Below are positions 24,907 to 34,186 of a stretch of 64,000 bases of DNA, one piece after another. Location of the stretch: assembly GCA_017503375.1 (NCBI GenBank), contig JAFVTF010000011.1:1-64000 (forward strand), read 5' to 3'. The first letter of the stretch is position 1. The number at the start of each line of letters is the position of its first letter. The translations under genes were made by a program, and so were the position numbers. The notes below the pieces were generated by a model. That model did no database searches and was not told where the DNA came from. It saw nothing but the letters and a program-made list of their open reading frames with translations. Origin of the DNA: Lentisphaeria bacterium (GTDB lineage: Bacteria > Verrucomicrobiota > Lentisphaeria > Victivallales > UBA1829).

Positions 24907-26550
24907 TCATTTTTGTTTTGTTTCCCCCTGTGATAATTCCGTGAGTTGAGCCGTCCACGGATTTGTAGAACTGGATTTAGAGAAGAATCTTTGCGGTTCA
25001 GCAAGGAAGAACCGCAGTGCCTCAAGATGCCGCCGGATGCGCTTTTTATCTCCGCAGATACAAAGAGAACCTGCTTTTTTTCCATCAAGGGTCGGAATCG
25101 AAACATTTCCCAATGTCAGAAAACCATTGACCTGAAAATCTGTAAATGGACTGACAAACATTTCTGCATCCCGGATCATGGAAAAACCAACCGTTCCCAG
25201 AATTTCGCTGAGAGATGACGGCGCAAGAAGTTTTGCCGCATGGTAGAAAAACGGATGAAGCATGGTACACAGCTGAAGGAATTCTTCACTGACTCCATGA
25301 CCTTCCCGGATGTCATTCATTTTCCGGCTGAACTCTTTATGAAATTCCAAAAATCCGCTGAGTTCATCCGGGCTGTTTTTCCGGAATTTACCCGGACGGA
25401 TTACCAGAAGCCCCAGTTCCCGTTCTCCGTCACGGACACCCATATCGACAGGAACCAGGATTTTTTTGTCTCTGAGGAACGGGTGTGCAGAGATGCCCCA
25501 GAGAAAAATTCCGGCAAGCGTTGCTTTTCCCTGCATTTCCTTTTCCCATTTTTGATTCAGCTCATTCCGCAGATTCTGCAGCATGGAAAAATCAATAAAA
25601 GCTCTTGCCCGGAAAACATTATCTCCGCAATAGACAATATTGGGAATGGAGATCGTATGGTTTTGCGGCGGATATGTCAATTCCCCGACAGTTCCCCACT
25701 CGGCTTTCAGCTGGTTCATGATCTCCTGCATCGGAGCTCCGTCTGCGGTGACATGACTGAACTGCCACCAGAGGTCCACTTCATCCAAATCTTCTGAAAA
25801 TCTTGCTGCAATGCACAACATTCCCCATCCGGGATGACGGACACGTCTCAGGTCCGGAATATGAAAACGCGAAGGAGTTTTTCCATCTGCTCTTCCCGGT
25901 TTGACATCACAAAAGACAAAGACGGAACTCATGATACGGTCGACCAGCCGGTGCAAGTGTCTCCGGATTAAGATATTATATCCGGAATGGGCGGATATCC
26001 AGATTTTCAAGGCTTTCTCAATCCGTTTGATACGGACTTCCGACGGCTGATAACGCATAGTGTTGTAGACAACAGTGATATGCCGGAGAATAAAATTGAT
26101 CTGCGGCTGCAGAAAATGTGTAACGGGAATCCTTTCATCGAAATGCGGGATGATTTTCCGGATATTTCCGGAAGAATCCATTTCAGCCTCCATGATATCG
26201 CAAACATGGATTCTGCGCCGTTTGAATGAATAATTTCCGATACGGACAGCCCAGTTCAGCTGAGGTTTTTCCCGGATGAATTCTTTCAGCCGCTGGAAGA
26301 GAACAGCTTTTGCCTGTTCCTCAGACTTGGGCCGAAAACCGGTATATTTCAGGCGGAAAGCAGTCAGAATGAACTTGGAATATTCATTCCGGACAAAAAT
26401 TTCCGTCACTTTTCTCCATCCGGCAGATTCAGCTTTTGCTCCGATGTTCCGGAAAAACTGCAGAATCTTCAGAATGAAAATAACAATAATATTTTGAACA
26501 GACCAGAAATCAAAAAGCTTGCTGAGTCCGGCAGATTTCTTTGGAATCAT
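24907..26550 (-). CDS. CAT-like CoA-dependent acyltransferase superfamily protein
   Basis: 547 aa. Contains QFSHVTADGAPMQEIMNQL, the HxxxDG-type active-site motif of the chloramphenicol acetyltransferase/condensation/E2 superfamily, with a DFQVNGFLTLGNV-like C-terminal strand. Residues 1-90 are amphipathic and basic with a hydrophobic stretch (NIIVIFILKILQFF), perhaps membrane-associating. The ATG lies in an ATGA overlap with the lipase gene, so the two enzymes are coupled. An acyl transfer to a lipid or polyketide-like product is plausible. Substrate unknown; the assignment rests mostly on the active-site motif. Confidence 0.55.
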   Translation of the reverse strand: MIPKKSAGLSKLFDFWSVQNIIVIFILKILQFFRNIGAKAESAGWRKVTEIFVRNEYSKFILTAFRLKYTGFRPKSEEQAKAVLFQRLKEFIREKPQLNWAVRIGNYSFKRRRIHVCDIMEAEMDSSGNIRKIIPHFDERIPVTHFLQPQINFILRHITVVYNTMRYQPSEVRIKRIEKALKIWISAHSGYNILIRRHLHRLVDRIMSSVFVFCDVKPGRADGKTPSRFHIPDLRRVRHPGWGMLCIAARFSEDLDEVDLWWQFSHVTADGAPMQEIMNQLKAEWGTVGELTYPPQNHTISIPNIVYCGDNVFRARAFIDFSMLQNLRNELNQKWEKEMQGKATLAGIFLWGISAHPFLRDKKILVPVDMGVRDGERELGLLVIRPGKFRKNSPDELSGFLEFHKEFSRKMNDIREGHGVSEEFLQLCTMLHPFFYHAAKLLAPSSLSEILGTVGFSMIRDAEMFVSPFTDFQVNGFLTLGNVSIPTLDGKKAGSLCICGDKKRIRRHLEALRFFLAEPQRFFSKSSSTNPWTAQLTELSQGETKQK

Positions 26551-28028
26551 GATGCGGGAGGCAATCCTTTCTTCTGAATTTTTTCAGGTTCAGGATTCCG
26601 GATATCCAGGAGAATATGCCGCAGGATAAAATCGAAGAAACGGCTGTTCATAATTCCCATGTGACCTCCGGGAACAGGATAAATTGCTTTCCATTTGATC
26701 GGCGTAACCATGTGCGGATACCAGATGCCGCCGGCACGGGCATCCTGACAACTGCTGGCAAAGGTGATTTTTCCGTCACCCGCCGCTTTTTCCGAAACAG
26801 TAATCCTGCCTTTTTTATCCACTTCCAGAGAGGCATTTGTTTCGACAGAATTACCTGCAATGAGCCACAAAGAGACATCACCCGGCAATTGGTCCGACGG
26901 ATAAGTAAGTGCTTCACGGAACATTTTAGCCTTCATCAGAGCTTTTTTCAGATGGTCTAATGCAATTTCTCTGCGTTCCTCTTTTGTTTTGATATCCGGC
27001 ATCAAACGTGCAAGCCAGACATCCTGAGAGGGATCCAGCAAGCCCCATTTGTATTTGATCCAGGTATTGATATCAAACAGATCTATTGCTTTTCCGGTCC
27101 CCTTTTCCCGGACAAGTCCGGTTTCCGGCGCAGGGAGCATTTCGTAGTAGGAGAGGAACGTTCCGATCAGGGCAGGGGGATATGCCGGACTGCCGGAGAT
27201 GAGACGCAAGCCGTTTTGCAATTCCAGAAGAGTATCTGCATATCCGGCGTTCGGTGTGCCGACAATGATCAGTTTATCAACGTGTTCCGCACCCGACCAA
27301 TCCGGTTCCGGGAGTTTCTGCAGCTGATCCGGAAGAATTTTTCCTCCGTACCGGAGATAATAACGGGCAACCAGACCGCCCATGCTGTGTCCAACCAGAT
27401 CAAACTGAATGTTGTAATTCCGGTCTGTTCCATACATCGCTCTGTATTGACGGCGGAGCATCTCTTTTTTTTCTTTGATGAACCGGTCCAGTGCTGCCGC
27501 ATTTTCCGAGATATCTCTGCGCCAGTCATAGTAGAAAACAAACAATGACGGGAAATGTTTATCCGGATAGAGTTGTTTCGGTTCCGGAACATAACCGGCA
27601 TCTTTCAGCGAAGTTACCAGAATATCATAATTGTCAAGAAAGAATTGCAATCCGAGAATTCTGACTTCAGACTGTTCCAGCAAACCGGACGGGAATGTAT
27701 CGTTTTTCAGCTGCGGCAGAGGAATTCCCTTTTTCATCGGATGCGCAAGTTTTTGAAAAAAAGTACCTGCCGCCATCTGGGCCGGTGCAAAATGCCCCCA
27801 GACTTTGTTTCCCTTTGAATCTGAGATTTTCGCTCCCAGAAGACCGTGAATCACGATCACCGGATTCCGCAGAGGACCTTCATACTGAGCGGCCATCCTT
27901 GACATCCGGTCATTAATTTTTTTATGATACAAGCCGTTGTCCTGATACGAACCTGTCGCACAGGAAATATTCAGCAGGGCGATCATCAGAAGACCGCTTG
28001 CAACAATCCAGATTTTTCCCTTCATCAT
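26547..28028 (-). CDS. LCAT-like alpha/beta-hydrolase lipoprotein
   Basis: 493 aa. A lipoprotein signal (LLMIALLNISC, lipid Cys near residue 23) and an alpha/beta-hydrolase core: oxyanion region VIVIHGLLGAK, nucleophile elbow GHSMGG, Asp/His candidates toward the C-terminus (PVPGGHMGIMNSRFF). The layout (HGLLGAK, DWRRD, GTPNAG) resembles lecithin:cholesterol acyltransferase-like lipases. ATG 28028 is chosen because GGGAGGG lies about 9 nt upstream; an in-frame ATG ten codons earlier is possible. Coupled to the acyltransferase downstream, hinting at joint lipid or ester remodelling in the envelope. Confidence 0.8.
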   Translation of the reverse strand: MMKGKIWIVASGLLMIALLNISCATGSYQDNGLYHKKINDRMSRMAAQYEGPLRNPVIVIHGLLGAKISDSKGNKVWGHFAPAQMAAGTFFQKLAHPMKKGIPLPQLKNDTFPSGLLEQSEVRILGLQFFLDNYDILVTSLKDAGYVPEPKQLYPDKHFPSLFVFYYDWRRDISENAAALDRFIKEKKEMLRRQYRAMYGTDRNYNIQFDLVGHSMGGLVARYYLRYGGKILPDQLQKLPEPDWSGAEHVDKLIIVGTPNAGYADTLLELQNGLRLISGSPAYPPALIGTFLSYYEMLPAPETGLVREKGTGKAIDLFDINTWIKYKWGLLDPSQDVWLARLMPDIKTKEERREIALDHLKKALMKAKMFREALTYPSDQLPGDVSLWLIAGNSVETNASLEVDKKGRITVSEKAAGDGKITFASSCQDARAGGIWYPHMVTPIKWKAIYPVPGGHMGIMNSRFFDFILRHILLDIRNPEPEKIQKKGLPPAS

Positions 28029-28148
28029 GCTGTTCATCCCTCCCTGTTTATTCATCATTTTTTACGGGTTGCCCTTCAGGGCAGAACTGCATTTTGCATA
28101 ACATAGCACATTTTTTGAGAATTTCCAGTTGATTTTCCGGAAATCTGT

Positions 28149-28177
28149 TTGACAGAACCGCTGCCGGGTGCTATTTT
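28149..28177 (+). promoter_or_regulatory. Promoter of the DUF4380 gene
   Basis: TTGACA (28149-28154), 17 nt, then TATTTT (28172-28177), followed by AAGGAG and ATG 28222. Confidence 0.6.
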
Positions 28178-28221
28178 AACGGAGCAATGTTTTTTTATTG
28201 ATACTGACAAGGAGTTTTCTT

Positions 28222-29106
28222 ATGAAGATCGAAACCGTCAATTTTTGCGGATGGAAGAACTGTATTCAACTTTCCAGCGGTGATTTCAAGCTGATTGCAA
28301 CAACAGAAGTCGGTCCCAGAATTATCGGAGCTTTTCTGGGTGAAAGCGAAAATCTTTTTTATGTTGATCCTGCAACCGCAGGGAAAAAAGGCGGAAAAGA
28401 ATGGAACGGCATGGGCGGTCACCGTTTGTGGCATTCCCCGGAAGAATTCCCCAGAACTTATACCGTTGACAATTCCAAAATTGAATATAAATCCACGAAA
28501 AACAGCGTGATCTTTTTTCAGAAAGCTGATTCCCGCAGCGGAATTGAAAAATCCATTGAAATCATCCCCGGAAAAAACGAAATGTTCCGCATCGTTCACA
28601 CTTTGACAAACCGGAACGCCTGGTCCGTTGAATGCGGAGCCTGGGCAATTACTATGATGGCTCCCGGCGGAGTCGGAATTTTCCCCATGCCGCAAGGAAA
28701 TAAAAAAGCCCTGCTGCCCAATATCTCTTTCGCAATCTGGCCTTACAGTGATATGGCTGACGGAAGATGTTCCATCGGATCAAAATATACCCTCGTCAGA
28801 CAGGATTCCTCTTTGAAAAACCCGCTCAAAGTCGGTTATAATTGCGAAGACGGATGGATTGCCTACCAGAATAAAGGTGTTACCTTCATCAAGAAATTTG
28901 AACATATGGTCGATGGCGAATATCCGGATAACGGCTGCAGTGCAGAATGTTATACCAATGATCAGATGCAGGAAATGGAAACCCTTTCCCCGTTCTATGA
29001 ATTGGCTCCGGGCGAATCCATTACCTACGCGGAAGAATGGCATGCACTTGCTCTGAAATCTCCGCAGATCTCCAGTGAAAAAGAGGCCGTGGAAGTCTTC
29101 GGCTGA
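28222..29106 (+). CDS. DUF4380 / aldose-epimerase-like protein
   Basis: 294 aa. Beta-rich protein beginning MKIETVNFCGWKNCIQLSSGDFKLIATTEVGPRIIGAF, the typical opening of DUF4380 proteins, which belong to the galactose-mutarotase-like fold. Conserved features include GGHRLWHSPEEFPRTY and the aromatic-rich tail SITYAEEWHALAL. No signal peptide. AAGGAG 7 nt before ATG 28222 decides the start. It is monocistronic, between its own promoter and that of the aldolase operon. Likely carbohydrate binding or anomer interconversion; reaction unknown. Confidence 0.75.
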   Translation: MKIETVNFCGWKNCIQLSSGDFKLIATTEVGPRIIGAFLGESENLFYVDPATAGKKGGKEWNGMGGHRLWHSPEEFPRTYTVDNSKIEYKSTKNSVIFFQKADSRSGIEKSIEIIPGKNEMFRIVHTLTNRNAWSVECGAWAITMMAPGGVGIFPMPQGNKKALLPNISFAIWPYSDMADGRCSIGSKYTLVRQDSSLKNPLKVGYNCEDGWIAYQNKGVTFIKKFEHMVDGEYPDNGCSAECYTNDQMQEMETLSPFYELAPGESITYAEEWHALALKSPQISSEKEAVEVFG

Positions 29107-29134
29107 GTCAGTGGAAAAATTTTTCTGATTTTTC

Positions 29135-29163
29135 TTGAAAAAATCCCGAACAGAGAGTATAGT
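29135..29163 (+). promoter_or_regulatory. Promoter of the aldolase-TPP enzyme-GT operon
   Basis: TTGAAA (29135-29140), 17 nt, then TATAGT (29158-29163), about 30 nt before ATG 29194. Confidence 0.6.
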
Positions 29164-29193
29164 TCCCTGTTCAACCCGGGAGCATAAATTTTT

Positions 29194-30018
29194 ATGATGG
29201 ATGGCATTACATTATTTGATTGTACGGTTCGAGAAGCCGGATATCAGACAGGATGGTTCTTTGATGAAACCTTTCTGTGTGATTATTACCGCTTTGCGGA
29301 AGCTGCTGGTTTTGACTATATGGAACTGGGTTTTTTTCATAATCCGGAGGCTGATCCGGATCGGGGGTTGACCAGATATTGCGGATTGAATGCTGCAAAG
29401 ATCAGAGAGGTCTTCGGCAGGACAAAAAACATTCTCAAGCTCAGTGCAATGCGCGATATCCAGCGTCCGCTCTATCCCATCCCGCCGCGAAAAGAGTCTG
29501 AAATTGATGCAATCCGTATCCTTACCCGTTCCAAGCAGACTGTCCTGGATGATCTTGCAAGACATGTTGAGGAACTTCAGAATCTGGACTATGAGATTTT
29601 TATCAATTTCACCAGTGCCGGACGTAACACGGTCAAAGAAAATACAGCGTTTGCGAAGTTCGCCAGAAAAATGGGCGTACCCGTAATTTATTTTGCTGAT
29701 ACAGAAAGTATTTTTACTCCGAAATATGTGGTCAATGCATTGGAGATCTGCCGTGCGGAAGGCGTGGAAGCAGGAATTCACCTGCACAACAAAAACGGAA
29801 CAGCAGAGGAATTGCTGGATGTGGCATTGGATCACGGCTGCATTTACACAGATTCCACCCTCATGGGAATCGGCGGAAAATGGTATGACGGGAACATTCC
29901 GACAGAAGTCCTGATGAAACGGTTTGAGTATAATCCCGGTTATGAATTGACCCGGTTGAAAACCTCTTTGATCCAGCAGTTGATCAAATATAATGAACAT
30001 TGTGCGGCGGTGCTGTAA
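29194..30018 (+). CDS. DRE-TIM/HMGL-like aldolase
   Basis: 274 aa aldolase of the HMG-CoA lyase/4-hydroxy-2-oxovalerate aldolase superfamily: opening LFDCTVREAGYQTGW (the DxTxRD-type metal motif with Glu in the last place), GFDYMELGFF, and the metal-binding HLHNKNGTA, then TDSTLMGIGG. It has no DmpF partner; instead the next gene, coupled at TAATG, is a TPP-dependent acetolactate-synthase-like enzyme. The pair probably makes a branched or chain-extended carbohydrate precursor for the glycosyltransferase operon. Start could be the first or second of two adjacent ATGs. Confidence 0.75.
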   Translation: MMDGITLFDCTVREAGYQTGWFFDETFLCDYYRFAEAAGFDYMELGFFHNPEADPDRGLTRYCGLNAAKIREVFGRTKNILKLSAMRDIQRPLYPIPPRKESEIDAIRILTRSKQTVLDDLARHVEELQNLDYEIFINFTSAGRNTVKENTAFAKFARKMGVPVIYFADTESIFTPKYVVNALEICRAEGVEAGIHLHNKNGTAEELLDVALDHGCIYTDSTLMGIGGKWYDGNIPTEVLMKRFEYNPGYELTRLKTSLIQQLIKYNEHCAAVL

Positions 30019-31805
30019 TGAGAGTTGCTGATTTTGTATTTAAGACGTTGGCGGACTCCGGTGTGCAGGATGTCTTTATGATATCCGGCGGCGGAGCAAT
30101 GTTTCTGAACGATGCCCTCGGTCAGGAAAAAAGAATCCGGACAATTTGTACCCATCATGAACAGGGCGCGGCGATCGCTGCAGAAGGATATGCACGAACC
30201 ACCGGAAAACTGGCTGTGGCAAGTGTGACCACCGGACCCGGCGGAACCAATGCAATCACAGGTGTGATTGGCGGATGGCTGGATTCCATTCCCATCCTTT
30301 TTATTTCCGGTCAGGTGAAATTCTCCACCTGTCTGGCATCCAGACCCGGACTCCCTTTGCGTCAGCTGGGAGATCAGGAAATCAATATCGTTGATATTGT
30401 CCGTCCGGTGACAAAGTATGCTGCAATGGTTACGGACCCGAAGCAGATCCGTTTTGAGTTGGAAAAGGCTATGCATACAGCCATGTCCGGAAGAAAGGGA
30501 CCTGTCTGGCTGGATATTCCCATCAATATTCAGTCTGCTGAGATCAATGAAGAGGATTTGCCGGGATTTACCCCGGAACCGGAAAGTATCACTTGTCCGG
30601 AGCTGGAAATCAAAGAGGTCTTCCGCAAATTGCAGACAGCGAAAGCTCCCGTTCTGATTGCAGGACACGGAATCCGGCTGGCAGATGCTGTCCCGGAACT
30701 CAATCAACTGATCGAACGGTTGAAAATTCCTGTTCTTTCCACCTTTGAAGGTTTTGATATGGTTCCTTCCGATTCCCCGTATTTTGCAGGACGGATTGGT
30801 ACAATCGGTTCCCGTGCGGGAAATATTGTATTGCAGAACGCTGACTTCGTTCTCTGTATCGGAACCAGAAACAATATCCGACAGGTGAGTTATAATTATG
30901 AAAATTTTGCAAAATGGGCGGATACTGTTGCTGTAGTCGATATTGACCCCGCTGAATTGCAGAAAAATACGATCCGTATCACGGACCCGGTCTGCTGCGA
31001 TGCAAAAGTCTTCCTGAAAAAATTCCTGAATTTGAGTGAAAATGCGGATTTGCCGGATTTCTCCCGCTGGCTCGATTGGAGCATTGCACGGGAACGGAAA
31101 TACAGTGTCCTGCCTGAACCCGCACCTGGAACAGTTGGAGTAAATCCATATCTCTTTACCCGGATATTGACGGGATCTCTTCCGGAAAATGCAATCGTTT
31201 CCTGCACCAACGCAACTCCGAGTATCGCACTTTTTCAGTCCGGAATCGTAAAAAAAGGCCAGACCATGTATTGCAACTCCGGCTGTGCAGCTATGGGGTT
31301 CGGACTTCCTGCTGCACTGGGGGGAACCGCCGCTGCGAAAAACGGAGAACTGACAGTTTGTCTGGAAGGGGACGGCTCTCTGATGATGAACCTGCAGGAA
31401 CTTCAAACCATCCGGCATCACAATTTCAATGTGAAGCTGTTCCTTTACAACAATAATGAATATTGCTCGATCCGTCAGACGCAGGATAACTTCTTTGAAG
31501 GGCGGCACTCCGGCTGCGATAACAACTCCGGGGTGACATTCCCGGATTGGAATATTCTTGCTTCCGCATTCGGCTGGAGATATGAACAGATCAATACGGT
31601 GGAAGAAGCCCGGACGAAACTTCCGGAACTGCTGGCTGCGGAAGGTCCGGTGTTTGTGGATGTGAAACTCATTCCCGGATATCGTTTTGAACCGAAACTT
31701 TCCTCCAGAAAGTTGGCTGACGGTACAATGGTTTCCGCTTCTCTGGAAGATATGTTCCCGTTCCTGCCGGAAGATGAAATGAAACAGAATTATTATCAGA
31801 GATGA
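30018..31805 (+). CDS. TPP-binding acetolactate-synthase-like enzyme
   Basis: 595 aa with the three TPP-enzyme domains: N-terminal pyrimidine-binding part with catalytic Glu in THHEQGAAIAAEGYAR, a central domain (APVLIAGHGIRLADAVPELNQLIERLKIPVLSTFEG), and a C-terminal diphosphate-binding GDGSLMMNLQELQTI...NNNEYCSI. It resembles the large subunit of acetolactate synthase, but no regulatory subunit or other branched-chain genes are adjacent. Being between an aldolase and a GT2 gene, it more likely adds a two-carbon keto unit to a sugar or aldehyde; this is inference. Confidence 0.85.
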   Translation: MRVADFVFKTLADSGVQDVFMISGGGAMFLNDALGQEKRIRTICTHHEQGAAIAAEGYARTTGKLAVASVTTGPGGTNAITGVIGGWLDSIPILFISGQVKFSTCLASRPGLPLRQLGDQEINIVDIVRPVTKYAAMVTDPKQIRFELEKAMHTAMSGRKGPVWLDIPINIQSAEINEEDLPGFTPEPESITCPELEIKEVFRKLQTAKAPVLIAGHGIRLADAVPELNQLIERLKIPVLSTFEGFDMVPSDSPYFAGRIGTIGSRAGNIVLQNADFVLCIGTRNNIRQVSYNYENFAKWADTVAVVDIDPAELQKNTIRITDPVCCDAKVFLKKFLNLSENADLPDFSRWLDWSIARERKYSVLPEPAPGTVGVNPYLFTRILTGSLPENAIVSCTNATPSIALFQSGIVKKGQTMYCNSGCAAMGFGLPAALGGTAAAKNGELTVCLEGDGSLMMNLQELQTIRHHNFNVKLFLYNNNEYCSIRQTQDNFFEGRHSGCDNNSGVTFPDWNILASAFGWRYEQINTVEEARTKLPELLAAEGPVFVDVKLIPGYRFEPKLSSRKLADGTMVSASLEDMFPFLPEDEMKQNYYQR

Positions 31806-31811
31806 TGTTTT

Positions 31812-32753
31812 ATGAAAAAGAAGATCAGTATTACCACAAGCTGCTGGAATGAACGGGAAAATATCCCTTTGTTTTACGAACGTTGTCTGAAAGTCATGGC
31901 AGAATTTCCGCAATATGATGTGGAATTTGTGATTTCTGATAATCTTTCCACTGATGGAACACGGGAAGTATTACGGGAGATTGCCGCAAAAGATTCCCGC
32001 GTAAAGGTGATTTTCAATGCAAATAATTTCGGTCATATCCGTTCGCCTTATAATGCCTTTATAAATGCGACCGGGGATGCCGTTGTGATCATGTGTTCCG
32101 ATTTGCAGGAACCGCCTGAAGTAATTCGTGAATTCCTGAAGAAATGGGAAGAAGGTTTTAAAGTTGTTGCAGCAGTCCGCAGCGGAACAGATAACAACGG
32201 GATTACGGAAGTTTTCCGTAATCTTTATTACTGGATGCTGGATAAACTTGCTCCCGGACAGAAATTAATCCGGAAGTTTACCGGGTTCGGATTGTATGAC
32301 AGAACGGCTGTTGATGCTTTGCGGAGTTTTCATGAGCCGTATCCGTATTTCCGGGGAATGGTTTCTGAAATAGGGTTTTCCCATACAGAGGTGGAATTCC
32401 ATCAGGAAGCCCGTGTGAACGGAAAAAGCAAAAATAATTTCTTTACACTGTATGATATGGCTATGACCGGGGTGGTGAATTATACGAAACTGCCGCTTCG
32501 TCTTGCCACATTTACGGGGTTTGTTCTTGCCTTCTTCAGTTTTCTTATCGCAATGTCTTATCTTGTGATGAAACTGGTATTCTGGAATTCCTTTGATTTC
32601 GGTCTGGCTCCCCTTATGATCGGAATGTTTTTTTTCGGAGCTGTTCAGTTGATTTTTATCGGCATTGTCGGTGAATATATCGGTGCGATCTGGACTCATG
32701 TGAAAAACCGTCCTCTTGTTGTAGAGGAAGAACGGCTGAATTTCGATAAGTAA
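31812..32753 (+). CDS. Family 2 glycosyltransferase, membrane-anchored
   Basis: 313 aa. GT-A fold: ISITTSCWNERENIPLFYERC, VISDNLSTDGT, CSDLQEPPEVI (the DxD-equivalent DLQEP), then two C-terminal membrane helices (TFTGFVLAFFSFLIAMSYLV and LMIGMFFFGAVQLIFIGIVGEYIG). This is the polyprenyl-phosphate sugar transferase type (DPM1/GtrB/ArnC-like), which loads a sugar onto undecaprenyl phosphate. It follows the TPP enzyme by 6 nt, which suggests that the sugar made by the two upstream enzymes is delivered to a membrane lipid carrier. Confidence 0.85.
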   Translation: MKKKISITTSCWNERENIPLFYERCLKVMAEFPQYDVEFVISDNLSTDGTREVLREIAAKDSRVKVIFNANNFGHIRSPYNAFINATGDAVVIMCSDLQEPPEVIREFLKKWEEGFKVVAAVRSGTDNNGITEVFRNLYYWMLDKLAPGQKLIRKFTGFGLYDRTAVDALRSFHEPYPYFRGMVSEIGFSHTEVEFHQEARVNGKSKNNFFTLYDMAMTGVVNYTKLPLRLATFTGFVLAFFSFLIAMSYLVMKLVFWNSFDFGLAPLMIGMFFFGAVQLIFIGIVGEYIGAIWTHVKNRPLVVEEERLNFDK

Positions 32754-32822
32754 CAATCTTTATTGGGAACAGAGCTTCAAAATCAATTTTCTTCCGCTCA
32801 AAAAGTGTAAAAATACCGTTTT

Positions 32823-32926
32823 TTGAAAAATTATGGGATATCTGTATAATTTTTCTGATAAATCGTTATTCCGGCAAAAAAAATATTTCAAGCAGACCTT
32901 GAATTTTCAGAAAAAGGTGATATTGT
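32823..32926 (+). promoter_or_regulatory. Two candidate promoters upstream of argD
   Basis: P1: TTGAAA (32823-32828), 16 nt, TATAAT (32845-32850). P2: TTGAAT (32899-32904), 16 nt, TATTGT (32921-32926). The 217-nt gap is AT-rich. I see no clear arginine operator or terminator in it. Confidence 0.55.
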
Positions 32927-32970
32927 ATCCATTTGCGACTAATTTATTCCAAAGAAAGGGATTGTGAAAA

Positions 32971-34164
32971 ATGACACGTACAGAAAAAGCTGTTGAAACA
33001 TACGATAAGTATGTAATGAAAACATATCCGAAGGCAGATATCCTGTTTGTCAAAGGGGATGGCTGCAAACTGTGGGACGGTGAAGGCAGAGAATATCTGG
33101 ACTTCAGTTCCGGGATCGCTGTCTGCAGTCTCGGTCACGCCAATGCAAAGATCGCAGAGGTCGTTGCAGAACAGGCAAAGACACTTGTTCATGTTTCCAA
33201 CCTTTTCATGAATGAAAAACAGTGTGCTCTTGCAGAAAAACTTATCACACACGGTTTCGATGGAACCTGCTTCTTCTGCAACAGTGGAGCTGAAGCCAAT
33301 GAAGCACTGATCAAGCTCGCCCGTAAATGGGGAAATGAACAGGGCAAAAATGAGATCATCACAATGGTGGATTCTTTCCACGGAAGAACCCTTGCAACGC
33401 TTGCCGCCACCGGACGTGCAAAGTACCGCAAAGGTTTCGGTCCCGATGTTCAGGGATTCAGCCAGGTCCCCTTCAATGATCTTGAAGCTTTGAAAAATGC
33501 CATCACAGATAAAACTGCAGCAGTTCTGATGGAACCTGTTCAGGGCGAAGGCGGTATCATTCCCGCAGATCCTGAATATCTGAAAGCTGTCCGCGAACTC
33601 TGTAATGAAAAGAATATCCTGCTTCTGTTTGATGAAGTCCAGTGCGGAACTGGCCGTACCGGAACTCTTTTCGCATGGCAGAACTACGGAATCGAACCGG
33701 ATGCCCTTTCCATGGCAAAGGCGATCGGAAACGGTTTCCCGTTGGCATGTATGATCGCTCAGCGGAAATATTCCAATGTTCTGACTCCTGGAACCCATGC
33801 AAGTACTTTCGGCGGAACGGCTCTCGCCGCAGCTGTCGGATGCTGTGTTGTGGATATGCTCTGCGAAGGCGGCGTTTTGGAAAACTGCCGTAAACAGGGC
33901 GAATATCTGATGAAACGCCTTTCCACTTTTGTCGGAAAATATCCCTTTGTAAAAGAAATCCGCGGAAAAGGTTTGATGATCGGGATCGATCTGACCTTTG
34001 CACCTTCTGCAGAAGTTCTGCCTGCATTGCGTGAAAAAGGGCTGATTGCTCTTCCCGCAGGAGAAACCGTATTGCGTCTTGTTCCGGCATTGACTGTGAC
34101 GGAAGAAGAATGTGAAAAAGCATTCCAAATCATTGATTCTGTTTTTGCAGAGATCAAAGCATAA
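32971..34164 (+). CDS. argD: Acetylornithine aminotransferase
   Basis: 397 aa class III PLP aminotransferase. Shows the FSSGIAVCSLGHANAKI opening, CNSGAEANEALIKLAR, LLFDEVQCGTGRTGTLFAWQ, the PLP lysine Lys250 in SMAKAIGNGFPL, and TPGTHASTFGGTALAAAVG. Converts N-acetylglutamate semialdehyde to N-acetylornithine with glutamate in arginine synthesis. GAAAGGGATTGTGAAAA precedes ATG. argF follows after 22 nt, supporting the arginine assignment rather than ornithine or GABA aminotransferase. Confidence 0.92.
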   Translation: MTRTEKAVETYDKYVMKTYPKADILFVKGDGCKLWDGEGREYLDFSSGIAVCSLGHANAKIAEVVAEQAKTLVHVSNLFMNEKQCALAEKLITHGFDGTCFFCNSGAEANEALIKLARKWGNEQGKNEIITMVDSFHGRTLATLAATGRAKYRKGFGPDVQGFSQVPFNDLEALKNAITDKTAAVLMEPVQGEGGIIPADPEYLKAVRELCNEKNILLLFDEVQCGTGRTGTLFAWQNYGIEPDALSMAKAIGNGFPLACMIAQRKYSNVLTPGTHASTFGGTALAAAVGCCVVDMLCEGGVLENCRKQGEYLMKRLSTFVGKYPFVKEIRGKGLMIGIDLTFAPSAEVLPALREKGLIALPAGETVLRLVPALTVTEEECEKAFQIIDSVFAEIKA

Positions 34165-34186
34165 ATAAGTACAAGGAGATAACACC

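Noticed and set aside
29940-31913. 657-codon minus-strand open frame across the TPP enzyme
   Set aside because: Lies antisense to a gene with full TPP-enzyme motifs; its translation has no recognisable domain.
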